From NCBI GenBank assembly GCA_050789445.1, contig JAILXR010000001.1, forward strand, positions 372,001 to 436,000: DNA of 64,000 nt, given 5' to 3'. How positions within the stretch are numbered: the stretch's first letter is position 1; each line of letters starts with the position of its first letter. This document shows, piece by piece, positions 44,620 through 54,175 of this stretch. The DNA is from JAWSVE01 sp050789445 (GTDB taxonomy: Bacteria > Pseudomonadota > Gammaproteobacteria > Pseudomonadales > Cellvibrionaceae). Below the pieces are notes generated by a model, which saw only the letters and a program-made list of their open reading frames with translations, did not search any database and had not been told where the DNA came from. Made by a program: the position numbers and the translations under genes.

Positions 44620-45618
44620 ATGAAAGATTTATTGTCACAAGATGAAATTGATGCGCTGTTAAATGGCGTTGATGAGGGTGACATTGAAACAGAAGATGAA
44701 ACCGAACATGGCGCGGTAAAAGCGTATGACCTAACCAGTCAAGACCGCATCGTTCGTGGTCGTATGCCGACGCTAGAAATGATTAACGATCGTTTTGCAC
44801 GTTACACTGGAACGAGCTTTTTTAATTTATTAAAGAAAGAGGTCGAAGTGTCTTCGGGCGGAATACAAATTCAAAAATTTGGTGAGTACATTCACACGCT
44901 ATATGTCCCAACAAGCTTGAATATTATCAAGTTTAAGTCTTTACGTGGATCCTCAATGGTCGTACTTGATGCAAAATTAGTTTTCAAATTAGTTGATAAT
45001 TATTTTGGTGGCGGATCACGACAAGCAAAAATAGAAGGGCGAGAATTTACTCCGGCAGAACTACGTGTTGTTCAAATGGTACTAAAACAAATATTTTCTG
45101 ATCTTTCAGAGGCATGGAAGCCAGTTATGAACATGGACTTTGAATATATAGGTTCAGAAGTGAATCCATCGATGGTCAGTATTGTTAGTCCTACAGAAGT
45201 TGTTTTGGTAAATACTTTTCATATTGAAATGGAAGGCGGTGGTGGCGAGCTTCAAATTACCACGCCTTATTCTAGTATCGAACCGATTCGTGAAATCTTA
45301 GATGCAGGCGTACAAACGGATAGCGATGAACCTGATAGTCGTTGGGTGAATTCATTACGAGAAGACATTTTAGACGCAAGAATTGAGCTTGAAACAGAAA
45401 TGGCCAATCGGGAAATTTTATTACGCGATGTGTTAGCGCTCGAAAATGGCGATGTCATTCCTATTGATATTCCCGATTTCCATACAGTAACGGCAAATGG
45501 TATTCCGATGTTTAAAAGCCGTATCGGTCAAAGTAACGGTAGCCTAGCTTTAAAAGTGCAAGAATTAGTAAAAAGAAAATCAATTCCGCAAGATAGTAAC
45601 AGGAAGGAAATCCACTAA
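44620..45618 (+). CDS. fliM: Motor switch protein FliM
   Basis: FliM forms the C-ring wall and binds CheY-P. The N-terminal CheY-P peptide LSQDEIDALLNGV (about residues 4-16) is present. Middle domain SAFLARYTGTS-type block (RFARYTGTSFFNLL) and later IEGREFTPAELRVVQMVL; SpoA-like C-terminus. Length 332 is normal. It ends exactly at the A of the fliN ATG. Confidence 0.97.
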   Translation: MKDLLSQDEIDALLNGVDEGDIETEDETEHGAVKAYDLTSQDRIVRGRMPTLEMINDRFARYTGTSFFNLLKKEVEVSSGGIQIQKFGEYIHTLYVPTSLNIIKFKSLRGSSMVVLDAKLVFKLVDNYFGGGSRQAKIEGREFTPAELRVVQMVLKQIFSDLSEAWKPVMNMDFEYIGSEVNPSMVSIVSPTEVVLVNTFHIEMEGGGGELQITTPYSSIEPIREILDAGVQTDSDEPDSRWVNSLREDILDARIELETEMANREILLRDVLALENGDVIPIDIPDFHTVTANGIPMFKSRIGQSNGSLALKVQELVKRKSIPQDSNRKEIH

Positions 45619-46028
45619 TGAGTGATGAAAACGTAACAACAGGTGAAGGTGCAGAATCTGATGATTGGGCTGCTGCCATGGAAGAGCAAACAGAGACTGA
45701 TGGAGCAGCTGCACAAGAGTTAGATGACTTTTCGGGTGAAGGAATGCAGTCTTCTGCGGGAAATGGTAATCCTGATCTCGATGTTATTTTAGATATACCA
45801 GTCAATATGTCGATGGAAGTTGGAAGTACATCAATAACAATCCGTAATTTACTTCAATTGAATCAAGGCTCTGTCATTGAATTAGATCGATTAGCTGGTG
45901 AGCCTCTTGATGTATTGGTGAATGGTATGTTGATCGCGCATGGTGAAGTGGTTGTTGTAAATGAAAAGTTTGGAATACGAATGACAGATGTTATCAGCCC
46001 ATCAGAACGTATTAAAAAATTAAAATAA
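45618..46028 (+). CDS. fliN: Motor switch protein FliN
   Basis: FliN completes the C-ring base and binds FliH. The 136-residue product has an acidic variable N-terminus and the SpoA domain (about 55-136): DIPVNMSMEVGSTSITIRNLLQLNQGSVIELDRLAGEPLDVLVNGMLIA, with the ending RMTDVISPSERIKKL. It overlaps fliM by one base. Confidence 0.97.
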   Translation: MSDENVTTGEGAESDDWAAAMEEQTETDGAAAQELDDFSGEGMQSSAGNGNPDLDVILDIPVNMSMEVGSTSITIRNLLQLNQGSVIELDRLAGEPLDVLVNGMLIAHGEVVVVNEKFGIRMTDVISPSERIKKLK

Positions 46029-46057
46029 CAATTTTAGAAATTCATTAAGGCATTACG

Positions 46058-46603
46058 ATGATTTATCACAAACGAAATTATAAAAACGTCATAAAGAAAC
46101 ATGTTTTAGATTTTTTAATCGCGCTATTTGTAATGATGTTATTGATTGTTTCTTCATCGACTTATGCTGAATCAGTAAGGCCAATATCGTCAGCCAACAA
46201 CGGTTACATTTTTCAAGTCTTTGTTGGATTGATTATTATCATAGCAATGATTTTTGGGGTGGCCGCTCTTGCTAAGCGGTTTGGCGCAGGGACAATGCTA
46301 AACAATCAACATTTGAAAATCGTCAGTACATTATCACTTGGCCAAAAAGAAAAAATAGTAATTATTGAAGCTGGAGAGCAACAATTATTGTTAGGTATTA
46401 CATCACAGCAAGTCACTAATTTACATACTTTTGATGAGTCAGTTATTGATTTAAAAACAAAAAAAGAAATGTCAGATTTTACACATAAAATCCATGGTTT
46501 TTTGAAGCAACAAATAAGTCCGAATAATAGCTCTTCGCAAGAGGTGGGGAGTAAACATCAAAAAATAGATAATAAAAAAGATACCAAAAAGGACGAGTTG
46601 TGA
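46058..46603 (+). CDS. fliO: Export gate assembly protein FliO
   Basis: FliO helps assemble the FliP ring of the export gate. A hydrophobic N-terminal segment (about 18-32) resembles a signal or first TM, and a TM spans about residues 51-71 followed by AKRFGAGTM. The cytosolic part has LSLGQKEKIVIIEAGEQQLLLGIT, the family's FliO motif. Length 181. It overlaps fliP by 4 bases (GTGA). Confidence 0.93.
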   Translation: MIYHKRNYKNVIKKHVLDFLIALFVMMLLIVSSSTYAESVRPISSANNGYIFQVFVGLIIIIAMIFGVAALAKRFGAGTMLNNQHLKIVSTLSLGQKEKIVIIEAGEQQLLLGITSQQVTNLHTFDESVIDLKTKKEMSDFTHKIHGFLKQQISPNNSSSQEVGSKHQKIDNKKDTKKDEL

Positions 46604-47493
46604 GTAAGCATAAGGTAATGCCGATTTTAAATCAGCTAGTAACTCGTTCAGGCTTAGTTGCGTGTCATAGAATGTTACACGTCTTATCGACAATGTTATT
46701 GCTGACACTCTTCGTATCTATTGGAGCTCAAGCGCAAGAAGATACAGCAAGTACTTCAACAGCTTCACCTCCTGCAGCAAGTCAGCCCTTTGACTGGGTA
46801 CCTGATGGAGGAATTCCTGGGTTACCTGCATTAACTGTGAATACAAATGCAGATGGATCAGAAGATTATTCGGTAACGATTCAAATACTTCTTATTATGA
46901 CGGCGTTCACGTTTATACCTGCGCTGTTAATGATGGCAACTTCATTTACACGAATTATTATTGTTTTTTCGATTTTGCGACAAGCAATCGGTTTGCAACA
47001 ATCACCATCAAATCAGATTTTAATTGGTCTGGCTCTATTTTTAACTATGTTTGTCATGGCGCCAGTATTTAATGCCGTCAATGAAAATGCGTTACAACCT
47101 TATCTACAAGAACAGATTACTGGTAAAGAGGCTCTAACAAGAACAGCAACACCGTTTCATTCTTTTATGATGTCTCAAACTCGTGAAACGGATCTTGAAT
47201 TATTTGTAAAAATATCAGATTCCAAAGCGCCTTATGCACCAGAAAATGTACCTTTTACTATTTTAATTCCAGCATTTGTTACTAGCGAATTAAAAACTGC
47301 GTTTCAAATTGGATTTATATTATTTATCCCATTTTTAGTGATTGATATCGTGGTTGCTAGTGTCTTGATGGCAATGGGTATGATGATGTTGTCACCACTG
47401 ATTATTTCATTGCCCTTTAAAATAATGTTATTTGTATTAGTTGATGGATGGGCAATGATAATTGGAACATTAGCAGCGAGCTTTGGTATATGA
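46600..47493 (+). CDS. fliP: Export gate protein FliP
   Basis: FliP is a core subunit of the type III export channel. From the GTG at 46600 it is 297 residues, with a long N-terminal region including a cleavable-looking signal (hydrophobic about 24-43, AQAQ). TM segments with ILLIMTAFTFIPALLMMATSFTRIIIVFSILRQAIGLQQSPSNQILIGLALFLTMFVM and the C-terminal AMGMMMLSPLIISLPFK, split here, are diagnostic. An internal ATG at 46618, with AAGG just before it, is an alternative start. It overlaps fliQ by 4 bases. Confidence 0.95.
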   Translation: MSKHKVMPILNQLVTRSGLVACHRMLHVLSTMLLLTLFVSIGAQAQEDTASTSTASPPAASQPFDWVPDGGIPGLPALTVNTNADGSEDYSVTIQILLIMTAFTFIPALLMMATSFTRIIIVFSILRQAIGLQQSPSNQILIGLALFLTMFVMAPVFNAVNENALQPYLQEQITGKEALTRTATPFHSFMMSQTRETDLELFVKISDSKAPYAPENVPFTILIPAFVTSELKTAFQIGFILFIPFLVIDIVVASVLMAMGMMMLSPLIISLPFKIMLFVLVDGWAMIIGTLAASFGI

Positions 47494-47759
47494 CACCCGA
47501 AATTGTAATGGATTTGTTTTCAGATGCATTGTATTTAACAGTGTTAATTGTTTCTTTAATTGTGGGGCCGAGTTTATGTGTGGGTTTACTGGTGAGCATG
47601 TTTCAAGCGGCAACGCAAATTAACGAACAGACATTAAGTTTTTTACCGAGATTACTAATTACATTAGGCACAATCGTGGTGTTAGGGCCTTGGTTAATTA
47701 CACAGTTAATGGATCTATTTACTCGTCTGATTGTGAATATTCCATTACTGATTGGTTAG
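47490..47759 (+). CDS. fliQ: Export gate protein FliQ
   Basis: FliQ is a two-TM subunit of the export gate. The 89-residue product starts MTPEIVMDLFSDALYL, with TM helices about 16-38 and 55-75 (VGLLVSMFQAATQINEQTLSFLPRL in the middle). The ATG at 47490 overlaps the fliP stop (ATGA); longer in-frame readings run into fliP. Confidence 0.96.
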   Translation: MTPEIVMDLFSDALYLTVLIVSLIVGPSLCVGLLVSMFQAATQINEQTLSFLPRLLITLGTIVVLGPWLITQLMDLFTRLIVNIPLLIG

Positions 47760-47799
47760 TTTTGTAATAAATACGAAAAAATTCAAATCGGAATCATTT

Positions 47800-48579
47800 A
47801 TGTTCACTATCACCGACCAAGAATTATTAGCTTATGTCGGTAATTATTTTTTTCCGTTTTGCCGAATAGGTGCTTTTTTCCTTGCCGTTCCTATCATTGG
47901 TACGCAATTAGTTTCTGCAAGAATTCGTGTCGTATTGTCTATAATGGTTACCATGTTAGCGGCTCCTCTTATTCCAGATTCTTTAATCATTCCTAGTCTG
48001 AATTTACAAACGTTTATTATTGTTGTGCAACAAGTCATCATAGGCATAGCGATGGGCTTTATAGTGCAAGTCATATTTCAATTGTTTGTATTAACAGGGC
48101 AATTTATCGCGATGAAAATAGGGTTGGGTTTCGCCTCGATGAATGATCCTAGTAGTGGTGTGACTGTCACGGTGATTTCTCAATTTTATATGATGACATC
48201 TACGCTATTGTTTTTGAGTTTAAACGGTCACTTAATTTTAATAGAAGTATTAGTGAAAAGTTTTTCTACGTTACCCATGTCACTTTCAGGATTGTCTCAA
48301 GAGGGACTGATGAAAATTGTAAGCATGGGTAGCTGGATGTTTGAAGGTGCCTTAGTTGTTGCTTTACCCGTGTTAACGTCTTTGTTGGTTGTGAATATTG
48401 CCTTCGGTGTTATGAGTAAATCCGCACCACAAATGAATGTATTCGCTGTTGGTTTTCCTATCACCTTGGTTTTTGGTTTGTTGTTATTGTGGTTTAGTTT
48501 CACCAGCTTTTTACCTAATTATCAAGCTTTGGTGAATGAAGGCTTATTAAAGCTCAATGACATCGTGGGTCTCCCGTAA
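47800..48579 (+). CDS. fliR: Export gate protein FliR
   Basis: FliR closes the FliPQR channel. The 259-residue product has about six TM helices with the family's RIGAFFLAVPIIGTQLVSARIRVVLSI and GQFIAMKIGLGFASMNDPSSG. ATG 47800 is chosen over an in-frame TTG at 47752, because the upstream part lacks FliR features and overlaps fliQ. Length is standard. Confidence 0.95.
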   Translation: MFTITDQELLAYVGNYFFPFCRIGAFFLAVPIIGTQLVSARIRVVLSIMVTMLAAPLIPDSLIIPSLNLQTFIIVVQQVIIGIAMGFIVQVIFQLFVLTGQFIAMKIGLGFASMNDPSSGVTVTVISQFYMMTSTLLFLSLNGHLILIEVLVKSFSTLPMSLSGLSQEGLMKIVSMGSWMFEGALVVALPVLTSLLVVNIAFGVMSKSAPQMNVFAVGFPITLVFGLLLLWFSFTSFLPNYQALVNEGLLKLNDIVGLP

Positions 48580-48637
48580 GAAAAGCGTAATGAGGCTTAA
48601 GCGTGGTGAGTATTAATTGTAATGAGAATGAAGCGTA

Positions 48638-49777
48638 ATGTCTGAAGGCGGTGGTGACAGTAGTCAAGAAAAAACCGAAGAAGCAACCCCCAAACGCTTA
48701 GATAAAGCGAGAGAAGAGGGGCAAATTCCTCGCTCGAAAGAATTGACAACCACAGCATTATTATTAGGAGGCACTGTTGGTTTATTAATTTTTGGGCAAG
48801 GCATAGTCGATGTATTAATGAGGATTATGGCTTACACGTTTACAATTGATCGTGAGGCTATTTTTGATACTAACATGATGGTTGTAAAACTCTCTCGCGC
48901 ATTTGGCGAAGCGGTTTTCAGCTTATTTCCGCTTTTCGGGTTATTGTTGGTCGCTTCTATTCTTGGTCCAATTGCTTTGGGCGGTTGGTTACTCAGTGCA
49001 AAATCCATGGCGCCAAAATTAAATCGTATGAATCCAGGTGCTGGATTAAAGCGAATGTTTTCTGTTAAATCGTTAATGGAATTAGCAAAAGCATTAGCAA
49101 AAGTGTTGGTGATTTTGTCGGTAACCATTGGATTTTTGATGTATAAACAAAGTGAAATGTTAGCGCTGTCCAGCGAAGCAACTCGGCCAGCTATATTTCA
49201 TTCTATTGAAATGAGTGTCTGGGCGGCTATCATTTTTTCTGCCGTCACAATTGTTATTGCCTTAATTGATGTGCCTTTTCAAATTTGGGATCATGCCAAA
49301 AAATTAAAAATGTCTCGTCAAGATATTAAAGATGAGATGAAAGACTCTGAAGGTAAACCGGAAGTTAAAGGTAGAATACGGCAACTCCAAAGAGAAATGG
49401 CAAACCGTCGTATGATGGGTAATGTCCCCGATGCAGACGTTATTATTACTAACCCAACTCATTATGCCGTTGCGCTGAAATACGATTTAGACAATATGGA
49501 CACACCCGTATTGATTGCCAAAGGTGTTGATCATGTTGCTTTAAAAATTCGCGAAATTGCATCAGCGCATAAAATAGAAATTATTGAATCTCCTCAGCTC
49601 GCTCGCTCAATCTACCACACGACGGATATCGACACACAAATCCCTAATGGCTTATATGTCGCCGTCGCTCAAGTGTTAGCGTATGTCTTTCAGCTACGTA
49701 ATTATAGAAAGGGGCAAGGTGACAGACCCGTTTATCCTCGTCGCTTAAATGTCCCACCAGACCTTCGTTATGATTAA
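48638..49777 (+). CDS. flhB: Export switch protein FlhB
   Basis: FlhB switches export from rod/hook to filament substrates after self-cleavage. The N-terminus GGDSSQEKTEEATPKRLDKAREEGQIPRSKE, four TM helices (about 36-215) and the cytosolic domain with the autocleavage motif NPTH (272-275) are all present. It ends with an FQLRNYRKG-type segment and a short tail. Length 379 is normal. It closes the fliL-flhB operon. Confidence 0.97.
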   Translation: MSEGGGDSSQEKTEEATPKRLDKAREEGQIPRSKELTTTALLLGGTVGLLIFGQGIVDVLMRIMAYTFTIDREAIFDTNMMVVKLSRAFGEAVFSLFPLFGLLLVASILGPIALGGWLLSAKSMAPKLNRMNPGAGLKRMFSVKSLMELAKALAKVLVILSVTIGFLMYKQSEMLALSSEATRPAIFHSIEMSVWAAIIFSAVTIVIALIDVPFQIWDHAKKLKMSRQDIKDEMKDSEGKPEVKGRIRQLQREMANRRMMGNVPDADVIITNPTHYAVALKYDLDNMDTPVLIAKGVDHVALKIREIASAHKIEIIESPQLARSIYHTTDIDTQIPNGLYVAVAQVLAYVFQLRNYRKGQGDRPVYPRRLNVPPDLRYD

Positions 49778-49797
49778 TTTTTCTGATGTTGTCTTTT

Positions 49798-49813
49798 AGG
49801 TACACTTCTTGCG
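49798..49813 (+). promoter_or_regulatory. Possible sigma54 promoter of flhA
   Basis: AGGTACACTTCTTGCG keeps GG (49799-49800) and GC (49811-49812) with 10 bases between, though the -24 block is AGGTAC rather than TGGCAC. It is about 47 bases before flhA. flhA has a sigma54 promoter in Pseudomonas. Confidence 0.45.
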
Positions 49814-49858
49814 ATAACTGTTGTATTCCTATTAACAGTGTCAAGAAGTCGGCAGTCA

Positions 49859-52063
49859 ATGGCGTTATCTTCAATATTTAGTAATCAAACAAATGGCGGG
49901 GCTCGTTTTTTTAATGAGGTTCGTTTAGCTGGTAAAGGCAACATAGGTATACCGTTAACGGTCCTGATGTTACTCGGGATGATGACGCTTCCCATGCCGG
50001 CGTTCCTCCTCGATGTTTTCTTCTCTTTCAGTATCGCATTGTCCATTGTGGTTCTATTGGTTGGTGTTTATAGCATGCGACCTCTAGATTTTGCTGTTTT
50101 CCCGACAATTTTATTGCTGGCGACATTACTGCGACTTGCTTTGAATGTGGCTTCTACTCGTGTTGTTTTATTAGAAGGGCACAAGGGTGGTGATGCTGCG
50201 GGTAAAGTTATTCAAGCATTTGGTGAAGTGGTTATCGGTGGAAATTATGCTGTTGGTCTAGTCGTTTTTATCATATTGATGATTATTAATTTTGCTGTTG
50301 TGACCAAAGGTGCTGGTCGAATTTCGGAAGTTAGTGCGCGTTTTACGTTAGATGCAATGCCAGGAAAACAAATGGCGATTGATGCTGATTTAAATGCGGG
50401 ATTGATAGATCAGGACGAAGCAAGAACTCGTCGAGCCGATGTATCCCAAGAGGCTGACTTTTATGGCGCTATGGATGGTGCCAGTAAATTTGTTCGTGGT
50501 GATGCTATTGCAGGCATTTTAATTTTGATTATCAATATTATTGGTGGTTTAACTGTCGGTATGATTCAACACGAATTGTCTTTCGAAATGGCAATTGAAA
50601 ATTATATTTTGTTAACCATTGGTGACGGTTTAGTGGCGCAAATTCCTTCGCTACTTTTATCCGTGTCAGCCGCTATTCTAGTGACCCGTGTGAATAGTGC
50701 AGAGGAATTACGCACTCAAGTTTTCTCTCAAATGTTCGCATCACCAAAAGCATTAGCTGTTGCGGCAATCATTCTTTTTATCATGGGATCTATTCCAGGT
50801 ATGCCTCATGTGTCATTTTTAGGCTTAGCGATAATTGCCGGTGGATTAGCATTTTTTATTATGCGGAGACAAGCACAACCTGAAATTGTTGATGAAGGTG
50901 TCGTCCAGCCTTTTGACCGAAATGATTTAAATACTATTTCATCAGCAGGAGGACCACCTGCAAATGGAAACCTTATTGAAAATGACAGATTGGCTGCTCC
51001 CCCTCAAGAAACAAAAGATATCAGCTGGGAAGATGTTTTACCCGTCGATATTATTGGCTTAGAAGTGGGTTATCGATTGATTCCTCTTGTCGATAAAAAT
51101 CAAGGTGGTGAGTTATTAGGGCGAATTAAAGGCGTTCGTAAAAAAATGTCTCAACTGATGGGATTTTTAATTCCATCCGTTCACATCAGGGATAATTTAG
51201 ATTTAAACCCTAACGTTTACAGAATTACATTAATGGGTGTGACGTTAGGTGAGGCTGAAGTTCAGCCAGAAAAAGAGTTAGCAATAAATCCTGGCCAAGT
51301 GTTTGGCAAGTTAGATGGAATAAAAACAAAAGATCCCGCTTTTGGTTTAGATGCGGTTTGGATTGATGAAGCCAATAAAGATAATGCACAAACCTTGGGC
51401 TACACCGTTGTGGATGCGAGTACGGTTGTTGCAACACATATCAATCAAATTTTACAAAAACATGCTCATGAATTAATTGGGCATGAAGATGTTCAGCATC
51501 TATTGGATCAGTTAGAAAAAACCTCACCTAAGTTAGTTGAAGAGCTTGTCCCTAATACGGTAACTCTAAACGTGTTGTTAAAGGTATTACAAAATCTATT
51601 GCGTGAAAACGTTTCTATTCGTGATATGCGATCAATAGCAGAAGCCCTAGCTTCCAACGGGAATGGGACTGATGTGAATTCTTTAACAGCGTCGGTTCGC
51701 ATTGCTTTGGCGAGACAAATCGTACAAAGCATTGTTGGTGCTTCTGAAGAATTACCTGTGATTACATTAAAACCAGAATTGGAACAGATATTGCTCCAGT
51801 CTGTACAGCAAGCACAAAATGCTGGCGCTAGTGACGCCGCTTACATTGAGCCAGGGTTAGCAGAAAGGCTTCGAGAATCATTAATTGAGGCGGCTCAAAA
51901 ACAAGAAGCATCAGGAAAGCCAGTGGTGGTGCTGGTTGCAGGGCCATTAAGAAGTTTGTTGTCAAAAATGGTTAAGCAAAGCGTACAAGACGGATGGGTA
52001 ATGGCTTATCCAGAAGTGCCAGATAATAAACGCCTAAATATTGACGCGAATATTGGCGCGTAA
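49859..52063 (+). CDS. flhA: Export gate protein FlhA
   Basis: FlhA is the large export-gate subunit that binds chaperone-substrate complexes. From ATG 49859 it has 734 residues (usually about 690-710): eight TM helices (about 25-330), the FHIPEP loop region with RISEVSARFTLDAMPGKQMAIDADLNAG, and the cytosolic nonamer domain from about 370 to the end. An in-frame GTG at 49838 would add 7 residues. It is followed by flhF. Confidence 0.96.
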   Translation: MALSSIFSNQTNGGARFFNEVRLAGKGNIGIPLTVLMLLGMMTLPMPAFLLDVFFSFSIALSIVVLLVGVYSMRPLDFAVFPTILLLATLLRLALNVASTRVVLLEGHKGGDAAGKVIQAFGEVVIGGNYAVGLVVFIILMIINFAVVTKGAGRISEVSARFTLDAMPGKQMAIDADLNAGLIDQDEARTRRADVSQEADFYGAMDGASKFVRGDAIAGILILIINIIGGLTVGMIQHELSFEMAIENYILLTIGDGLVAQIPSLLLSVSAAILVTRVNSAEELRTQVFSQMFASPKALAVAAIILFIMGSIPGMPHVSFLGLAIIAGGLAFFIMRRQAQPEIVDEGVVQPFDRNDLNTISSAGGPPANGNLIENDRLAAPPQETKDISWEDVLPVDIIGLEVGYRLIPLVDKNQGGELLGRIKGVRKKMSQLMGFLIPSVHIRDNLDLNPNVYRITLMGVTLGEAEVQPEKELAINPGQVFGKLDGIKTKDPAFGLDAVWIDEANKDNAQTLGYTVVDASTVVATHINQILQKHAHELIGHEDVQHLLDQLEKTSPKLVEELVPNTVTLNVLLKVLQNLLRENVSIRDMRSIAEALASNGNGTDVNSLTASVRIALARQIVQSIVGASEELPVITLKPELEQILLQSVQQAQNAGASDAAYIEPGLAERLRESLIEAAQKQEASGKPVVVLVAGPLRSLLSKMVKQSVQDGWVMAYPEVPDNKRLNIDANIGA

Positions 52064-52137
52064 TGGTTGGAATTGTTTGTTTATAAGATGATGAATATAA
52101 ATTTTATTTTGAATGATGACAGGGTAGGAGAATTATC

Positions 52138-54069
52138 ATGTCGGTAAAAAGATTTGTCGCAGCAGATATGCGTAGAGCTCTAGAACTTGTTAAACAAGAA
52201 ATGGGTCCTGATGCCATTATCCTATCGAGTAATCGAATTAAAGAAGGTGTGGAGATCGTTACAAGTGATGACACAAATCATCAAGCGGTCTCTGAGTCTG
52301 CTTCTTTTTCGCAATTATTTTCAGATTCTCAGCCTCAGTCGAATTCGCAACAAACCATCGACACCAGTTTTCAACCTAAGAACTTAAGCACTTCTGATGA
52401 AGCCACAGAAAGTCGATCGTTACTAGGAAAGTTTAGGAAAAAGAAAATATCTACAGATCAAATAGAATCTAAATCAGGTTGTTCGGCATTTGAATATTAT
52501 AGTGACAAAGCAAATAGCACTTTAAATAATAATGATATACCTGAAAAATTAAATAATTGTGAAATTGAAAGAGAGTTCGTTGCGCCGCTTCATTTAGCGA
52601 GCATGCAATATGAGCCAGGTTCTACCAGTATCAATTTTTCTTTTGATAAAAAAAATTTTCTAAAAGAACCTGTTACAACAGAAGATAAAGCTGGGTTTTC
52701 TGTAGAGGACGAAGCGAATGAATTCGAAGAAGTAGATGAGTTTTTAGATGAACAATTTAGCCAATTAAGATCAGAAATTCTTGAAATGCAAGAGCTCCTT
52801 CGGCAACAGTTTTCAGTTAAAACTAGTATCACAGCTGATTTAGAGGCTTTAAACGCCGAACCCAACCCTCAGCATATAACACAAAAGAAATCTTTGTTGA
52901 CGCTCAAAGAGCCGATGGAACGCTCTAAAGTAACTCATGAATTAAGCAAGGTCGCTTTTCTAAATATTGAGGCACCTTTAGTAAAAACGATCACCAAGCG
53001 CCTAAATAATTTAGGTTTACCGAATGCCGAAATAAAAAAGTGTTTATCGAGAATATCTACAGATGAACAAGAGTTAGAGCTAGATAAAGTTTGGACAAAT
53101 ATTTTAGCGGATATAGCACACCGTTTAACGCCATTTAATGAACAAGAAAAAATTAACTCAAAAAATGTGTCTGTATTTGCAGGGTTGTCAGGTAGTGGTA
53201 AAACAGATGTAATCGGAAAGTTTGCTACTCAACATGTAGTGAACAATGGCTCAGAAGATATCATTATTATTTCCATTGAAAAAAATGGATTAAATACAAA
53301 AAAAGAAAGAAAAATTGAGCGCTTAAGTCATATTTTGTCTGTGCAGCATTATACAGTTGATAATGTTGAAGATGTTATTCGCATCATTAGTCATGCTAAG
53401 TCAGTGAGTAAGGTACTCGTGAGCCTTGAATCCATGTCAGTAAATGTTAACGCTGGTAATACTTCAAGTTCAGATATATCTGACAATTTAAAAATGATTA
53501 ATCAGTTACATAATGCGTTATCCAATAGCTTCTCGAAACCTCAACAGTTTAATTTCAAATCACATCTTATTATCTCAGCTGATTCATCTCAAAGTTCAAT
53601 TGACAGTTTGTTCAATATCAAAGAAGAGAGAATCAAGAATAGTCCTGAAGCTCCATTGATAAGAAAAAGTATCAGTAGTTGTATTCTTACTAAAGTGGAT
53701 CAATTGAAGGTAACAGCTGATAGCAAACCCAATAATTCGTTCGGTCGACTACTTGGATCTTTGTTGGCTGTTGGACTCCCTGTTTCCTATGTGACCCATG
53801 GTGCCAATTTACCCCAATATCTTCAGCCAGCAAAAGGATTTCAATTGGTAACGACTAGCGTCAAATTAATGAAAAAATCGATTCAATTTAAAAATTCAAA
53901 GACTAAAAAGCATATTAAATTAGGCAATCTCAATAAATTGCCTGTTAATAAATCTACAAAAAAATCAATAAAAGAGTCTTTTTTAGGTGACGACTTTAGA
54001 GTGAATAATCCAAATTACTCTCATAGTGCATTAGAAACTGCTGCTTTAAAGCAGGTTGCGTTGCCTTAG
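52138..54069 (+). CDS. flhF: FlhF-like SRP-type GTPase, large and degenerate
   Basis: FlhF places the flagellum at the pole and acts with FleN. The N-terminus RFVAADMRRALELVKQEMGPDAIILSS (about 5-31) is classical FlhF. The NG domain begins near 265, but its motifs are altered: P-loop GLSGSGKTD (349-357) lacks the second Thr; the DTYR-type block is SIEKNGLNT (379-387); the DTAG motif is replaced by VSLESMSVN near 428-436. TKVD (518-521) and the end motif LPVSYVTHG are kept. It is 643 residues, far above the usual 430-500, with a long polar linker. AGGAG precedes the ATG. GTP binding may remain, but normal hydrolysis is doubtful. Confidence 0.88.
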   Translation: MSVKRFVAADMRRALELVKQEMGPDAIILSSNRIKEGVEIVTSDDTNHQAVSESASFSQLFSDSQPQSNSQQTIDTSFQPKNLSTSDEATESRSLLGKFRKKKISTDQIESKSGCSAFEYYSDKANSTLNNNDIPEKLNNCEIEREFVAPLHLASMQYEPGSTSINFSFDKKNFLKEPVTTEDKAGFSVEDEANEFEEVDEFLDEQFSQLRSEILEMQELLRQQFSVKTSITADLEALNAEPNPQHITQKKSLLTLKEPMERSKVTHELSKVAFLNIEAPLVKTITKRLNNLGLPNAEIKKCLSRISTDEQELELDKVWTNILADIAHRLTPFNEQEKINSKNVSVFAGLSGSGKTDVIGKFATQHVVNNGSEDIIIISIEKNGLNTKKERKIERLSHILSVQHYTVDNVEDVIRIISHAKSVSKVLVSLESMSVNVNAGNTSSSDISDNLKMINQLHNALSNSFSKPQQFNFKSHLIISADSSQSSIDSLFNIKEERIKNSPEAPLIRKSISSCILTKVDQLKVTADSKPNNSFGRLLGSLLAVGLPVSYVTHGANLPQYLQPAKGFQLVTTSVKLMKKSIQFKNSKTKKHIKLGNLNKLPVNKSTKKSIKESFLGDDFRVNNPNYSHSALETAALKQVALP

Positions 54070-54175
54070 CGTGATGCAACTGAATACCTGATTATTGTTA
54101 TTTTGATCAGTTATAGCGACAGTTTGAATATTCTATCTATACTAAAAAAGATCCTGAGAAATTAAGGAGTTATTT

